From Gammaproteobacteria bacterium (lineage in GTDB: Bacteria; Pseudomonadota; Gammaproteobacteria; JABCZS01), in assembly GCA_013289605.1 (NCBI GenBank), contig JABCZS010000004.1, forward strand, positions 20,010-80,000: DNA of 59,991 nucleotides, written 5' to 3'. The notes below the pieces were generated by a model. It did not search any database. It was given only the letters and a program-made list of their open reading frames with translations, and was not told the origin of the DNA. The position numbers and the translations under genes were made by a program. The first letter of the stretch is position 1. Each line of letters starts with the position of its first letter. Shown here one piece after another: positions 16,703 to 29,100 of the stretch.

Positions 16703-19700
16703 CTACTGCAACAACGAAAACACCACGTCGGGATCTAACGTATAAGCCTTACCTGCTTCATCAGACAAAATACTCGCGAGTAATTCCGCTTTTTTCTCTT
16801 GCAATTGCAGCATTTTCTCTTCTACGGTATTTTTTGTGATGAGTTTATAAACAAATACTGTTTTATCTTGACCTATGCGATGGGCACGATCGGTTGCTTG
16901 CGCTTCAGCGGCAGGATTCCACCATGGATCATAATGGATCACCGTATCCGCCGCAGTTAAATTTAAACCCACCCCACCTGCTTTCAAACTAATTAAAAAT
17001 AAGGGCACTTGTTTATTTTGAAACGCCGCAATTTGCGCTTTTCTGTCTTTAGTATCGCCCGTTAACAGCGAAAATCGAATTCTGTGCTCTTGCAAAGTCT
17101 GCGCAATATTCATTAACACGGTTTTAAAGGTAGAAAATAATAAAATCCGTCGCCCCTCTTCTAATAAATTGGGCAGGGTGTCCAGCAACCAATTTAATTT
17201 CACGGGCTCGGTAATCGTCGCGGCTTGCGTTAAATGCATGACTCTCGGATCGCAACACACTTGACGCAGTTTCAACAGTGCATCAAGGATCACAATTTGA
17301 CTGGACCCAAAACCCTTAGCATCGATGGCTTGCCGGACTTTATGCTCCAGTGCCAGCCGTATCGATTCATATAAATCACGCTGCGGTTGTGAGAGTTCGA
17401 TAGACTGGATCATGGTAATTTTACTGGGTAATTCTTGCGCAACCGCTGCTTTGGTGCGGCGCAAAATAAACGGCTTAGTGCGTTGCACCAGTAGTGCACG
17501 CTGCTTATCATCATTTCGCTTCTCAATAGGGGTACGAAAAGCAATATTAAATTGCTGCTGCGTGCCTAAAAAACCCGGCATTAAGAAATGGAACAAACTC
17601 CATAAATCACCGAGATGATTCTCCATAGGCGTACCGGTTAAACATAAACGGTGCTGCGCATTTAATTGTTGAATCACCAGACTGCTGCGGCTACGCGGAT
17701 TTTTAATGGCTTGCGCCTCATCTAACACCACATAATACAACGCATGCCGCGCCCACAAGGCTTTATCTTGTAACACTAAAGCATAACTGGTGATAATAAT
17801 ATCGCAGTGCAGCGATTCCACATGCCGCATGCGATCCGTGCCATGAAATACAATGCATTTTAACTCTGGGGTAAAGCGCTCAATTTCTTGTTGCCAATTA
17901 TGGAGCAAACTGGTCGGGCACACGATTAAACTAGGTTTGATTAAACGTCCCGCATTTTTTTCAACTTGCAAGTGCACGAGGGTCTGTATGGTTTTACCTA
18001 ATCCCATGTCATCGGCTAATACCCCGCCTAAATCATGCTCCCGCAAAAATTGTAACCAATTTAAGCCTGCATGCTGATAGTCGCGCAGCTCGCCTGCAAA
18101 ATTATCGGGAATGGGTACAGTCTCGATGCGCGTCGTGGTAATGACTTTGGCCAGATGTGCTAATTTTTCCCAGCCTATCCAACGCGATGCACTAATCGAT
18201 AAGGCATGTTGCATGTCTAATAAAAATGCCGCACGCTGCTTAGTCAAGGTTAAATGATCATGATTAAGCCCCGTGCCATACAGCTCAAATAAAGTCATTA
18301 AAATACTATTAAAACGCGTGGTGCTCATTTGCACTTGGCCTACCCGTGACACCGGGATTAAAATATCTTTATGACTGAGGGGGCCGGTAATATTATGGGC
18401 GTGGATATATTCAAGCAGTGCAGGCAACAAATTAACTTTTTTACCATCAACTTCAACACCCATTTCAAAATCAAACCAATGATTTTCTTGCGTGGGGCTT
18501 AACTCGGCATACCAGGGCAAATCTTCATAAACGGTTTGAATAGGAAAATCTTCTGCAAAGGTCACTTGCCAGCCATCAGCGCGCAGGGCGAGTACGTCAT
18601 GGAGAAAAAATTGATTCACTTTTTCCATATCAAAATGATTAAATACAAAATCATACAGGTGTTCGTCCACTAGCGATGCCGGTTGCAATTTTGGACTTAG
18701 CCCGTAGGTTAATAAACGATCAATGCATTGTTCTTCATTGTCAGCGTCCCGCGGTGTCTTAATCAGCTCATGATCAATTTTGGTATAGACTTCTTCTTCG
18801 CGATCATACCAGTTGATGTGTTGCGATCCGTAACAAAAATAAAGATTAGCGCGGATCTCCACCTCAAATTCGCCCTCCTGCCACACATCTTCTTCCGAAT
18901 AAAAATGCAATAAAGGCGTGACAGGCAAGGTTTTTTCTTTAATCGTCTCGAGGGATTGTAAGGCAGGCAAGTGGATTTTTGTATGATGGGCCCACTCAGA
19001 TAACGCGAGCTGCGCCTCATTAATTTGATCCGGCGGAATTTTAGGCATTTGTAACCATTCAGTGATCTGATTCATCGGAATGGGAGATTGTAAAAATCCT
19101 AAACGCACATTGCTTTTATCGATATAGCATAAACGATCTGCGATTTGATATAACTCAACAAACTCCCCTTCTACTTGGCATTGTAAGGATTGCATCAAAT
19201 GCTCATCAAATTGCCATGAAAAGGTGCCTGAGCCCTGTTCATAAAAATGTAACGGCGCCAAACCTGGTCCTGCTTTTTGCCAATAACAACGTCCTGTAGA
19301 TAAGAGCTGCGGTAACAATTCAGCGTGTTCATTCTCTGCAAGCGGAAAAAGACTCTCATCATAATAACCTTGCGTGCCTAATTCTTTTAGTCCTAATAAT
19401 TTGGCTAACAACACTCTATCAACGTGGTTAAGCTTTTCTTGAATACGTTTTTGCAAAGTGAAGGCCTTTGCTAATCCTAAATCACCTTTTTTTAACACAC
19501 GTGATGATTTGACTTGCAATACGATTTGATTCGCGCCTTTTTTCGACGGCGATAAAATATAAATCAGTAATTCTTCGGACGATGACATGGCGTGCGGCGT
19601 ATTATAGCTAATCGATTTTTCTGTTAAATTTTTAAAAGACTTACGCCACTTGTGCCACGCAATATTATTGTCTTGTGGCAATTGCGAAAAATAATTTAAA

Positions 19701-20023
19701 ATTTCTTTTGCACTTAATGGCAATGGTCCCAAAAGTCTATTTTCAGATTCGAGGATAAATAACACCGCAGCCACATGTTTACAATCGCGTCGCATGGGGC
19801 AGGTACATTCTGATTGGATGGCGGTGTAATGTTTTTGCAATACAAGATGAATTTCAACTTCATAAGGGACATGCAAGGAACCACTGACTTCTGCATTAAA
19901 CACTGATTCTTTCGCACTGTATTCACATTGAATCGGCTTGACTCTATGCTCTTTAGCATAAGCGACCCCACGCGCCCAAATGGCAGGCGGAAAATGGTGG
20001 CGTACTTGGGGTTTCCGGTTCAT
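16703..20023 (-). CDS. SNF2-family helicase with SWIM zinc finger
   Basis: The 1106-residue protein begins with a SWIM zinc finger (Cys73, Cys75, Cys81, His83 in CTCPMRRDCKH), followed by a long SNF2-associated region, then a SNF2 ATPase core (LADDMGLGKTIQ near residue 671, DEAQ near 768, LTGTPMENHLGDLW) and a helicase C domain (GGVGLNLTAADTVIHYDPWWNPAAEAQATDR broken by RAHRIGQ near 1047). Such bacterial HepA-like ATPases translocate on DNA and remodel protein-DNA complexes; some belong to defence systems, but no partner gene suggests that here. The ribosome site is weak. The gene follows the giant protein gene on the same strand after 116 bases but has its own extended -10. Confidence 0.92.
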   Translation of the reverse strand: MNRKPQVRHHFPPAIWARGVAYAKEHRVKPIQCEYSAKESVFNAEVSGSLHVPYEVEIHLVLQKHYTAIQSECTCPMRRDCKHVAAVLFILESENRLLGPLPLSAKEILNYFSQLPQDNNIAWHKWRKSFKNLTEKSISYNTPHAMSSSEELLIYILSPSKKGANQIVLQVKSSRVLKKGDLGLAKAFTLQKRIQEKLNHVDRVLLAKLLGLKELGTQGYYDESLFPLAENEHAELLPQLLSTGRCYWQKAGPGLAPLHFYEQGSGTFSWQFDEHLMQSLQCQVEGEFVELYQIADRLCYIDKSNVRLGFLQSPIPMNQITEWLQMPKIPPDQINEAQLALSEWAHHTKIHLPALQSLETIKEKTLPVTPLLHFYSEEDVWQEGEFEVEIRANLYFCYGSQHINWYDREEEVYTKIDHELIKTPRDADNEEQCIDRLLTYGLSPKLQPASLVDEHLYDFVFNHFDMEKVNQFFLHDVLALRADGWQVTFAEDFPIQTVYEDLPWYAELSPTQENHWFDFEMGVEVDGKKVNLLPALLEYIHAHNITGPLSHKDILIPVSRVGQVQMSTTRFNSILMTLFELYGTGLNHDHLTLTKQRAAFLLDMQHALSISASRWIGWEKLAHLAKVITTTRIETVPIPDNFAGELRDYQHAGLNWLQFLREHDLGGVLADDMGLGKTIQTLVHLQVEKNAGRLIKPSLIVCPTSLLHNWQQEIERFTPELKCIVFHGTDRMRHVESLHCDIIITSYALVLQDKALWARHALYYVVLDEAQAIKNPRSRSSLVIQQLNAQHRLCLTGTPMENHLGDLWSLFHFLMPGFLGTQQQFNIAFRTPIEKRNDDKQRALLVQRTKPFILRRTKAAVAQELPSKITMIQSIELSQPQRDLYESIRLALEHKVRQAIDAKGFGSSQIVILDALLKLRQVCCDPRVMHLTQAATITEPVKLNWLLDTLPNLLEEGRRILLFSTFKTVLMNIAQTLQEHRIRFSLLTGDTKDRKAQIAAFQNKQVPLFLISLKAGGVGLNLTAADTVIHYDPWWNPAAEAQATDRAHRIGQDKTVFVYKLITKNTVEEKMLQLQEKKAELLASILSDEAGKAYTLDPDVVFSLLQ

Positions 20024-20053
20024 AACTTAGATCTATTTACTTGTCGATCGTAG

Positions 20054-20062
20054 AGTATAACA
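20054..20062 (-). promoter_or_regulatory. Extended -10 promoter of SNF2 gene
   Basis: On the minus strand tgTtatact (TGn-TATACT) lies 31 bases before the SNF2 start; no -35 is evident. It suggests that the helicase gene is transcribed independently of the upstream giant gene. Confidence 0.45.
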
Positions 20063-20139
20063 TAGCTAGGTTCTGCCGCGCAGGGCTAGCATGATTTCTG
20101 AGCATTAATGTTGATAACGAGCCTACAAATCATTAATGA

Positions 20140-23100
20140 TTATTTAATTAATGATACAGTCACACTGCTCGAGCTCCTATGGGTACTCGAAGCTGAGTCT
20201 GCATCACGGAGTACGGCTGCAGCGCCGACTGCATTTAATACCCATTCGCGTTCTTGATAATCAATATGCGCTAACTCTAAGGTGCGCTCGATTTGTGGCA
20301 CGTCTTTTTCATTTTCATAAAGCGCTAACTGTTGCATGCTCTCATAAAGATATAACCAATTATTGATTTGTTTTTTAAGTTCTACGTGCTGCTTAGGATC
20401 CGTAGTCATAAAGTTTTTCATCGCATGATTATTAAGATTATGGCTATCAAAATCACTTAAGGTGGCTAATTCAAGCTCACCTGGCACTGTAAATTTCTTT
20501 ACTAATTCCGCTCCGAAGGGGTGTTTTATTTGTAATAAATCATGCATCGTATCTTGAAAACCATCCAGATCCTTGACTTCTTGGGTCAGTTTAATATTAA
20601 GAAACGCCAATAATTCTGTTAATTTTTGCACCATAAGCGTAGGTTTAACTTTTTGCGCTAAAGCGGACTTAATGGATAATGCAGGGTTTTTATCTGTTTT
20701 CACACGTTTGCAGCGATGATAAATGGATTTAAATTCATCGGGGGTTACTCTAAAACTCGCAAAATCCTGCAAGGCAGTGAGGAATGTGCTTTGGTTGATA
20801 GTATAATTAATTTTGGAATGCGCACGTAGAAGCAAGTGCTGCAAAGGTTCATCTTCTTCATAAGGTAACGCTAAAATCACGCAATAATGTCGCATCCGTG
20901 CTGCGGTAAAATATTTATGGGTGTTAGATTCTATCACTTTCATTTGTTTAATTAAGGCCGCTTTTTCCTGAGGATGCGCACACGGTAAGACACTCAAATT
21001 TTCCAAGTGTTTAAACAAGTTTTGAACATCGATTTCACCGCGCAACACCCCATTTAATTCTTGATATAACGCCACAGTAAATTCAGATTGCATACCCGTA
21101 TGCGTATTACGGTATTTTGTGAGTAGGGTCGCAATATTATCCGTGCCCATCTCAAAACCTACGCAAAAAATAGACGCGATAAGCTGTAAATTTTGCCCAC
21201 TGAATAAGCCGTGTTGGAATTGAGTAAATGAATTAAAGGCCATTAAGCCGGCAAGCGTTGCTTGCAAGGGCACAGGTAATGAGGCCTCATTCACCCCTTG
21301 CAGGGTATGGATATAAGCACCGGTGCCAACAAATAAACTATCTTTTAGTTCTTCAGATCCTTGGGTATGCAGTGTTACCGCATCATTAAATAAGCGACAG
21401 GCATAATTTAATTTTAATAACTCATCTTTTTCCCGCCCACGAAAAATATCGTTAACATTCGTAAGCTTAGAGATGAGTGCATTATAATTAAACAAAGCGA
21501 CATTATGCGCACGCCATTTTGCCTTATCGTGATAAACCACCTTAGAATCATTATTGAGATCGGTAAAATAACTCACATTTTGTGCTTTAAATGACCCTAA
21601 AGCCAAGTAATTGATACCCGGTGATCTAGCCATAAACTGTGCGATAAAGGTATCATATGCGGTTAAAATCGCCATGGTTTGCATGCACACCACAGAAGGG
21701 CCCGAAACTTTAACATTAAATTTACCGTCTTTTTCTTCCACATCCAAAGTGAGTTCATAAGGATCCGTACTTCCCCCCTCCTTTATATAAAGCGGTAGTT
21801 TATCTTTCGGCGCATATAATATACCGGCATTAATATCTATAGAAGTATGATCTACGGTGACTTTAATCGCGGTGGCAAAGCCATCGTCCACTTTTACTTT
21901 ACATGCGGGAATAATGAGGCGATTATCCGATATTTGTGCTTGATCCGGGTACAACACCGCATCAAATGATAAACCCTTATAATTAGCACCCCACTTAAGC
22001 GTATTTAATTTATTCAGAAAAAATTTAATCACCGCTTTAGGATCTCTGAATTGATCTGTCTTTTCCATATTGAAACAAAGTGTATAGGGATGGCTGGCCA
22101 ATTTTACACTCGCTGATAATTCAGGATTATATTTTAAAAATTGATCAGAGGCACTGCAAAATTTAGCCAACAAATCTTCGGATAGTTTACGCTTTTCTTC
22201 AACGTTTAGGTGACTGCGCTGCAAGGTCATTAAATGTAATTTTAAATGCGTCAATTTATTTGGAAATTGTTTATCGTCTTTTGCCAAAGTCGCAAACCTA
22301 TTAATCAGGGCATCTTGCGTATCGACATGAGTAAATTGACAACAAAATAATAGAGAGGGGGTTAATTGTCCAAACTCAACGCCAAACTTCTTCATAAATA
22401 ATTTAATACGTGACTGCGCATGCTCGATTTGACGTATTGCCCGTTCATCTGACAATGTATCTAAAAACATCGGGTTATTAAGACAGAGTGTGATTAAATA
22501 AGGACTTAATGGCGATATATGTTGGATTTCATCTAATCGTTTAATCACGTTAATGATATGGTGTGCGCAGGCATGCGGATTTTCCAGGTAATACTTTGTA
22601 TTAGACGCTATCACTCCAGATACCCAAACGGGATGTTTTGCATAACTTGACATCAGTGCGGGGATAAGTTTTTGCCATTCTTCATTTGGTTTTACTTTAT
22701 CCAGTATTAAAATCTCTTTCGCAGTGGTATAAAACTCATCATTGACCATTTGGCAGGCTAAGATAGTTTCTATATCACTTTGCTGTTTTTCAGCACGTAA
22801 TAATGATTTAGGATCCTCGAGATCTACCAACATTTCAATTAACTTTACCACGGTGCAAAGACTATCTAATCTTAATGCATCGTCATTCAAATCACGTAAA
22901 TAATCTTCATTATTTGCATAAAAACTATCTAAAATTCCCGGGAACGCCAGTTCAATTTCAAATAACTGTTTAGTGAGTTTTTTTAATTTTTTACCTTTAT
23001 TTAGATCAAAAACATTATTGATAAATTTTGATACTTCATAATCTGCACTCATGATGCGTTCAAATAATTTTATTGCCAAAGCTTCATCTAAATTATTTTT

Positions 23101-26100
23101 GGTACAATCCAGCACGCCTTGTACACTATTTGGATATTTAAAATACGCCCATTGCATGCGGGCGTAAGCAATCACCTGAAGTTCTGGATCTTGCGCCAGA
23201 AATTCAGCACGTCTTCCATCCATATAATCTTCTAACGCAAGTGTCGCCTGCTGCATAGCACGTTTATCAATGTCAGCGGTAGTGACCATTTGTAATTCGG
23301 CAGTCTGTTTGGCCTTTTCAAAGGCGGATTTTTGACCCGCCTTTTCACAAATTGTAAATAAATCATCCGTCTCGTTAAATTTGCTAGCATTATCGATAAT
23401 CGCTGCATACAGCGCTTCTTTGGTCATAGGATCAAAATGACTCAAATGTACTGTTTTAGCTATCTTGCGTAATCGTATGACTTGATCGCCGGATTGTTTC
23501 ATCACTTGTGGCCTGACAGCATGCATAGCCCCTAAAACAATAAAATCTTCAAATCTATCTTCAACCCTTTCGCTGTGATGAGAGGTCGAAAGTACGGTAA
23601 TGGGGGAATTTTGTTTCCATAACAAATACACTAAATAATACTTATCCAGTGAGCTGATTTCAAGATGTGAGACGTGATCATTTATAAATTTTTCCAGCTC
23701 AGACAATCGCGCCTTTAAAGCAGAAATATCCTCCATTTTTTCCACAATCTTTTCAAATTGTGGAGCACATAATAATAATTCAAAATATTCCTTGCGCACA
23801 CTCGTGTACGCTTTCTTATCTAACACGTGCTCATACGCAGTGACCGCATGGTAATAGGGTTGAATAGAGGCCAGCTGCTGCATGTGATCCACAGGCATTT
23901 TCTTGCGAAACTGGATGAGGACCGGGCGCAGTTCATCATCACAGTAAATGTCTATGAGTGCTTTTAAACGAGGATCAGCGATGATTTTTTCAAACGGAAT
24001 TCTTAAGTCTTGTGAGAGCTTATCTAAACCATGCTCCATAATTTTAGGATTGATTTTAAACTGCTGTAATTGTTGCAATGCATTAAACCTTTCACAAATA
24101 CTCGCTTTAGTGAGATCCTTTAAAAAGAATGCGTCATCATATAACGCAATAAAAAATAACATTCGATGTAAGGATTGATGGGGAGCATGGGTTTTAAGAT
24201 AATCGTTTACCTTTTTATCGCACTGCACTAAATGCAAATGTGCGCTACTTGCTAAATTATTTGTTTTTAAGTATTCACTTGCAACCACAGTATAGGTGCT
24301 TAATACCTTTAGCAACTGATCAAGATTAACCTTTTCATTGAAGATCGTAATTAATTTTTCAAAAATGGTCTGATCAGTCATGCTGGAGGTGTCTTTACTC
24401 CGTGAGGCAATACGCCCTACTGGCAATTGATGCAAGGTTTCTAATTCAGACTTGGATAAGTGAATACCTTTGGCCGCGAATTGAGCACCTATCATTTTTC
24501 GGTATTTATAAATCAGCTCGGTTTGATTCAATAACAATAACCAGTGATAACTGGTATCAAGCTGAGCGATACCGCTAATACCACTGTCTTGTCCTGCACC
24601 ATATTTTTGATACCTGTCTACTGCAACGGCATATAACGCCTGCTTTTCTTTTTCAGTTAAAAAGTTGTTCTGCTTAATGCAGTTGAATATGCATAACAAG
24701 GGGTGTTTTGTTTGCGCATTATTGTGCGCCAGCACACTTTTCGCAACTGTCTTAAATAAGCCATTTTTGCCGTCTTTTGCAAGAAAAATACCCAAATGAT
24801 AAAGATCGGTATATTTATTCACTTGCGCAACGTATCCAGACGCTATCGTTCTGAAAAAGTTTTCAATGACTTCATCACTCACACTGTTATCATCATACAA
24901 CCGTTGCAGTTCAACGATTCTATTTTTCAATGCAATTTGATCACGTCGAGTCAGCCCTTTTAGCGCGGGTAACTGCGATAATTGCTTCTCAAACCACTTC
25001 ATGGAAAATGACTGATGACGCCTCATAAAATGGGCATAGCCACTTGAAACCTGTTGTATGGCCTGCGCAGTCACTACAGTTTCACTGCCCATTACCACTG
25101 CAATACTTTTGCTTGCAGGATAATACGTTAAACTATGCAACAGCATTAAGAACACATCACGCACCGCCTCGCCAGTGATCCCATGAGTATTGCAGAATTT
25201 TTGGGTGGCTATATCTACTTTGAGTATGTGCTGATAGGTTTCATAGGGAATTTGTGGGGTTTTTATTGAATTAAAAAATTCACCTAACGCTTGATTATAT
25301 TTATAATGGATTGCTAATAATTCATCACGTAATTGCCTGCTGCGCAAGCCTGCTGGTTTGTCAGTAAATCGCCGCTTATATAAGCCTAACTCGGTTAATA
25401 CTTCCTCTTTATAATGCGGGTTGAGGCATAACGATTTAAGTAACTCTTGCTCGATGACAGCACATTGCCCGGGTGTTATCCGGTGCAAAGATAAACCTAC
25501 CGATTTAAATTCATCATTTAAAATCTTATGCGCTGCTTCAAGGTGAGAGTATGATTTATTCATTTGAACCAAATCAAATAATAGGCCAGGATAGTGCAGG
25601 GCCTGCACAAAAATAAATTGCATCTGTTCGGCATTGAGTTTTTGTTTGCCGGCAAACGCTTGCGTTGCCGCACAAGCCGTCATTAAAGCAAAAAGCTGCT
25701 CTTTGCTTAAAGCCGTGTCTTTTTGTAACTTGAAAAAGGTTTTAGCATATTCAAGACCAGGGTGATGTGCAAAGAAATTAACTAGGGTTAAGCTGATTTT
25801 CTCTTTGTCATTACCTATTTGATTAATATAGGTGCGTAAGTATTGATCGGCATAAATTTCAGCAAAATCAGACAACGGTCCAATCAAAGTTTCAATTTCT
25901 GTTTTAAGCGGATTATGTTTGTTTAACTCCTCAAGCCTTAAGTGACATAGACTAAACCATGGCAAGAATTGCCCCTCGAAATCATTGTCTTTAAGTGTAA
26001 TGATTTGTTGTAAACACGCTTGCTCAGTGGCATTTCCCTGGAGATAATTGCCCATCACCATAAATATTTTATTCTGAAAATCAGATTTTACTGCTGAGCG

Positions 26101-29100
26101 CGAAAACTGAAACAATGCATAAGGTAAGTCTTCTTTTTTATCGATTGTGCAATTAAAAATTTTAGCGTAATACTTTAAGCACACTGGTGAAAATAAAAAC
26201 ACATCGGAATTCATCAGTGTTAACCAAGATTCCACAAAACGACGATGGCTAGACAAGCCATTATAATTATCCATGCAATAAACACCATTAGGGTCTTTAT
26301 TGACTTCTTTAAGTTTAGCCAGCACATCCGTTTCTATTGGAATTTGCGGGGTGTGAGGATTAAAGGCTAAATAACAATGATCAGCGCCTTTTAATACATC
26401 GATTTGTTTATGAAGTGCTGCAGTTATGGTTTCTTCGTCTGCCTGCTCTGCATGCAATATTATTTTATAGTTAGGGTATTTTGCAAATATATTATAAAAC
26501 AGGGTCAGCCGGGCATAATCAATATAAAATTCATTTCCAGACTGGACCATAAAGTTAATACGGTAACCTTGGGGGCCGGCTTTGTAACTGACAGCAACCG
26601 TGCCCTGCATGGCTGCTAATGGACTTTTAATTTTATCCCTGCGTAAAGAGTAGATATTTTCGGGCGTATATACGACACCTAACCCATTTGCTTTATCACT
26701 TGCACTTTCTAACTGGATATGAAATTCACCCAGTCCCGAATGGGTATACATGTAGCTCATCATCGGCATCAAGGTCTTAAACACATCATAATAGGCTTCA
26801 TGCCATTGACTGCGGGTAGTATTTGCAGCAACCAAAGCGTCAATCTTATACACTAGCTTTAAATATTGGGGACGATATTGTGCATATTTAGCACCATTTT
26901 CCATTAATTTTTTAGCATCGACTAACACATTTTTACCCGAAACGTCGTAAATATAACCAATTCTTTGATAGTTAAGATCATCCACTTCTTTTGCCCATTC
27001 AGTGGTGATGGCATTATTACCCACTAAATTTTCATGGGTATAATGATTATTGTTAACGTCATAATTACTGAAGGTGCGATCGGTTTCGTCGTTAAAGGCC
27101 AGCACTTGATAGACAGGTAAGCCTACATTGTTACATAAACTATAGAGAGAGCTGACGTCCTCTGGTTTCAATGCACTATCGCTTTTCTCACTTTTTTCTA
27201 CGAATTTTTGTAGTTTAGCAAGTAGTGCTTTTTGAATACGCACTTTAGCTGCTGTGGGGATATTACTTTCTTCAACCAATACAAATCCTGCGCGATGAAG
27301 TGCCACTTGCTCTTTAAGGGATTGCTGATAAAAATCTGCCTGCGTGTCGTCTGGTTTATTGGTATATAACACTTGTAACGCTGCAATGTTTAAAATACTA
27401 TCATCCACTAAACGCATCAACTGAAGTTTTATAAATAATACTTCTTGGGCATAAGGTGTAAAAGCTTCGTTAATTTCGTTTAAGACCAGTTCGATTTCCG
27501 CAGGAAGACACGCCTTCATTACATCCGGGTAGTGAAAGGCTGCAAAAAATAACTCATTTTTTCGCGGCAGCAGCGCATCATCTGAATTTATTGCTTGAGC
27601 CACATATTCTTTGGCGAAAAGTAAACGCTCATGGTAATGCAAGCCTACGCGCTCAGCCTGTGGGATAGCCCCGATAACCACAGCATACTCAAGGTAACAT
27701 TCCAGTAAGGCCTGGAGGTGTGCATTTTTTTTATCGTGTTGCCAGATCGTTTTGAAACTACCCAGATCCACTTGGAGTGTGTTAAGCGCAAGTTGCTCGC
27801 AAATCTCCTTCATAAAAACAGTCATGTTTTTGCCTAAAGACAAACACCTCGCGAGTAAATGACGGATCACCTCAATTTCAGCATCCACTTTAGCTTCATC
27901 TTCATCTTCTATATTAACAAAACGGTCCATATCAAAAATTTCAAACAGTTGATTAATGTTTGCAGCTAAACTAGGCATACTCGCTTGCGTAAAACTAATG
28001 TCTTGAACCAGCATAAAATTATTTAGATGTAACTGAGCTTTTAGCAAGGCTTGACGCTGTAAAATAGACGTGTGTGCAAACCCACTATTTCCTTTTCTGT
28101 CTAATTGTTTGCTAATGAGTTCATGGGCATCACTTAAAGTGACATAGAAATCATCAAAATCCGCCCCGGCTTTAAAGAGTTGCGTAGCATAATGCTCTAA
28201 AGATTCTACTTTTAGATTGTCATCGCAATATTGGGCATAAATAGCGATTAAATTATTAAGATTTATTTTAAAGGCGGGTTCATTTTCATACGCTTTAAAA
28301 ATTTGTTTTACTTTGGCTTCAATTTTCTTATAGCGCGTAGGACTGACTTGACTTAACGCAGCCGCTTTCTCAGTCAATGCGCGCGTCACAACTTCACGGC
28401 CAATTTCATCGCCTTGGCTCAGTAATGTATTATAATACTGACACATGTCGCTAATGGTTGGATTATCACCCAGCACCAGCTGTTCTTGATTCATGTCATT
28501 TAATAGGCCAAGGTAGAGTTTATTTTTCTCATCATAGTTAAGCAGATAATTATCAGCAGATAATACCTGTATGGCGTTGCACATGCTTTTGAAACATTCC
28601 AGTTGCTGCGCATTTCCTGGGTAAATATTATTTACATACTCCACCAAACTTTGTGCGTAATAACGTGCACTTTGCTTGACTATCACATCTTTTCTAAGGG
28701 CAACTAAGGCTTGAACCAAGGCATCCAGTAGCTCTTTTTTACCATTAAAATCCATTTGATGCAGAAAATTAGCTTTATGCGCGTGTTGCGGCATATAGTG
28801 CTCAATTAAAAGAACAGGAATATAATAGCGATCAATTGCAAGTGCAAAACGGCTTTTGTGCTTTTCTACCGCAATAAAATCTCGCTTCATTTCATCGACA
28901 AACTGATCCCCTAAAGAGAAGTCTAAGTACTCGAGTAGATTGTCTTTATCTTTATAATATAAATAGAGTTTAAATAAATAGTCCTTAACCGTTTTAAGCG
29001 TGTTAGGATCAATTTGTTTACCTGCTATTTTTCTTAAAATCATCTTGGTTTTCAATGCCGCTTGCGCGATTTCACCTGCGAGATAAGGCAGCGGTGTAAC

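Noticed and set aside
16703-20023. SNF2 helicase as part of a DISARM or other defence system
   Set aside because: No methyltransferase, nuclease, DUF1998 or phospholipase D partner lies next to it; the neighbours are a giant unknown and an L,D-transpeptidase-like gene.
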